This document shows positions 48,488-48,614 of a stretch of 48,614 bases of DNA, in pieces. This DNA is from Myxococcales bacterium. GTDB lineage: Bacteria > Myxococcota_A > Polyangia > Polyangiales > Polyangiaceae. The stretch's first letter is position 1, and every line of letters begins with the position of its first letter. Location of the stretch: the NCBI GenBank assembly GCA_016794345.1, contig JAEUKE010000206.1, positions 1 through 48,614 on the forward strand, in the 5' to 3' direction. The translations under genes were made by a program, and so were the position numbers. Under the pieces are notes generated by a model. That model ran no database searches. It saw only the letters and a program-made list of their open reading frames with translations, and was not told where the DNA came from.

Positions 48488-48499
48488 TTCGGTCCTCGG
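48468..48499 (+). terminator. Terminator-like hairpin over the stop of the VOC gene
   Basis: Thirteen-base perfect arms CCGAGGACCGAAT and ATTCGGTCCTCGG with a 6-base loop. The TGA stop (48485-48487) lies at the loop and first base of the right arm. No U-tract follows. Confidence 0.65.
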
Positions 48500-48548
48500 C
48501 CAGGAGTTACGACCGCCGGATGCAGAGAGAAGGCCTGGCGCCGCGGGA

Positions 48549-48574
48549 GCGACCCCTCACCCCTTGGGGGTCGC
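48549..48574. terminator. Hairpin near the right edge, possible terminator of a leftward gene
   Basis: Eight-base perfect arms GCGACCCC and GGGGTCGC with a 10-base loop. Just to its right, one minus-strand frame reads YTAIRMR then a stop (about 48590-48613), which could be the end of a gene lying outside the window. This is too short to call a coding region. Confidence 0.35.
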
Positions 48575-48614
48575 GGAAGCGGCGCGCGGTCATCGCATCC
48601 GAATCGCGGTGTAG

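Noticed and set aside
1..48614. Mobile elements, CRISPR, tRNA or rRNA genes
   Set aside because: No transposase, integrase, regular repeat-spacer array or tRNA cloverleaf was seen by eye. A tRNAscan-SE and CRISPR search would settle this.
48500..48614. Coding region at the right edge
   Set aside because: A minus-strand frame ending YTAIRMR is only a few residues long; not enough to call.

Overview
The window looks like chromosomal DNA of a GC-rich myxobacterium (phylum Myxococcota; the style suggests a Polyangium/Sorangium/Sandaracinus-type member of Polyangia). The reasons are the strong third-position GC bias, Hanks-type kinases with one membrane segment and Ala/Pro-rich tails, many Cys-rich lipoproteins, MopE-type CNGLDDDC motifs, and several secreted proteins ending in a Cys-containing motif, a hydrophobic helix and an Arg cluster (MYXO-CTERM-like). 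I saw no rRNA, tRNA, CRISPR array, insertion sequence or phage. Taxonomy is inferred from gene style only.

Left part (1-14 kb): the N-terminal part of the translesion polymerase DnaE2 runs off the left edge. A TPR-type secreted protein, a Ser/Thr kinase, a large lipoprotein with a likely beta-propeller and a DUF1513-like protein follow. Then comes the rest of the mutasome, imuA-imuB plus an 86-residue unknown gene, with an E. coli-like SOS box (TACTG-N10-CAGTA) at the imuA start. Divergent from imuA is an overlapping trio (histidine phosphatase, L,D-transpeptidase lipoprotein, Cys-rich lipoprotein), then a second Ser/Thr kinase.

Middle part (14-28 kb): an FHA-GGDEF diguanylate cyclase lies behind a five-haem secreted cytochrome. 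A 329-bp gene-free spacer with two perfect hairpins separates these from a membrane protein and a second TPR-type protein. Next are a lipoprotein with two MopE/lectin-like modules, a three-gene operon around a cysteine synthase-like PLP enzyme, a membrane protein with three cytochrome c domains, and an AfsR/MalT-like NTPase-TPR protein without a DNA-binding domain.

The most interesting region is 28.2-35.5 kb, a compact minus-strand operon that looks like bacterial sterol biosynthesis. It encodes squalene synthase joined in frame to an extended SDR (SdmB/HpnA-like), a Rieske non-haem iron oxygenase (SdmA-like), and a 1142-residue fusion of a squalene-epoxidase-like flavoprotein to an oxidosqualene cyclase with the DCTAE catalytic motif. 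The predicted flow is farnesyl-PP to squalene to 2,3-oxidosqualene to a C30 sterol, with the Rieske/SDR pair as candidate C-4 demethylation enzymes. There is no CYP51 in the window. A hemerythrin-like remnant ends the operon. A biotin carboxylase gene is divergent from it across a spacer containing a palindrome.

Right part (37-48.6 kb): a DUF1361 membrane protein, a lipoprotein, convergent secreted proteases (HEAGH metallopeptidase and subtilisin) whose 3' ends overlap inside one terminator-like hairpin, a PBP4-type peptidase with extra C-terminal domains, and a TetR repressor divergent from a glyoxalase-fold gene with two identical palindromic operators between them.
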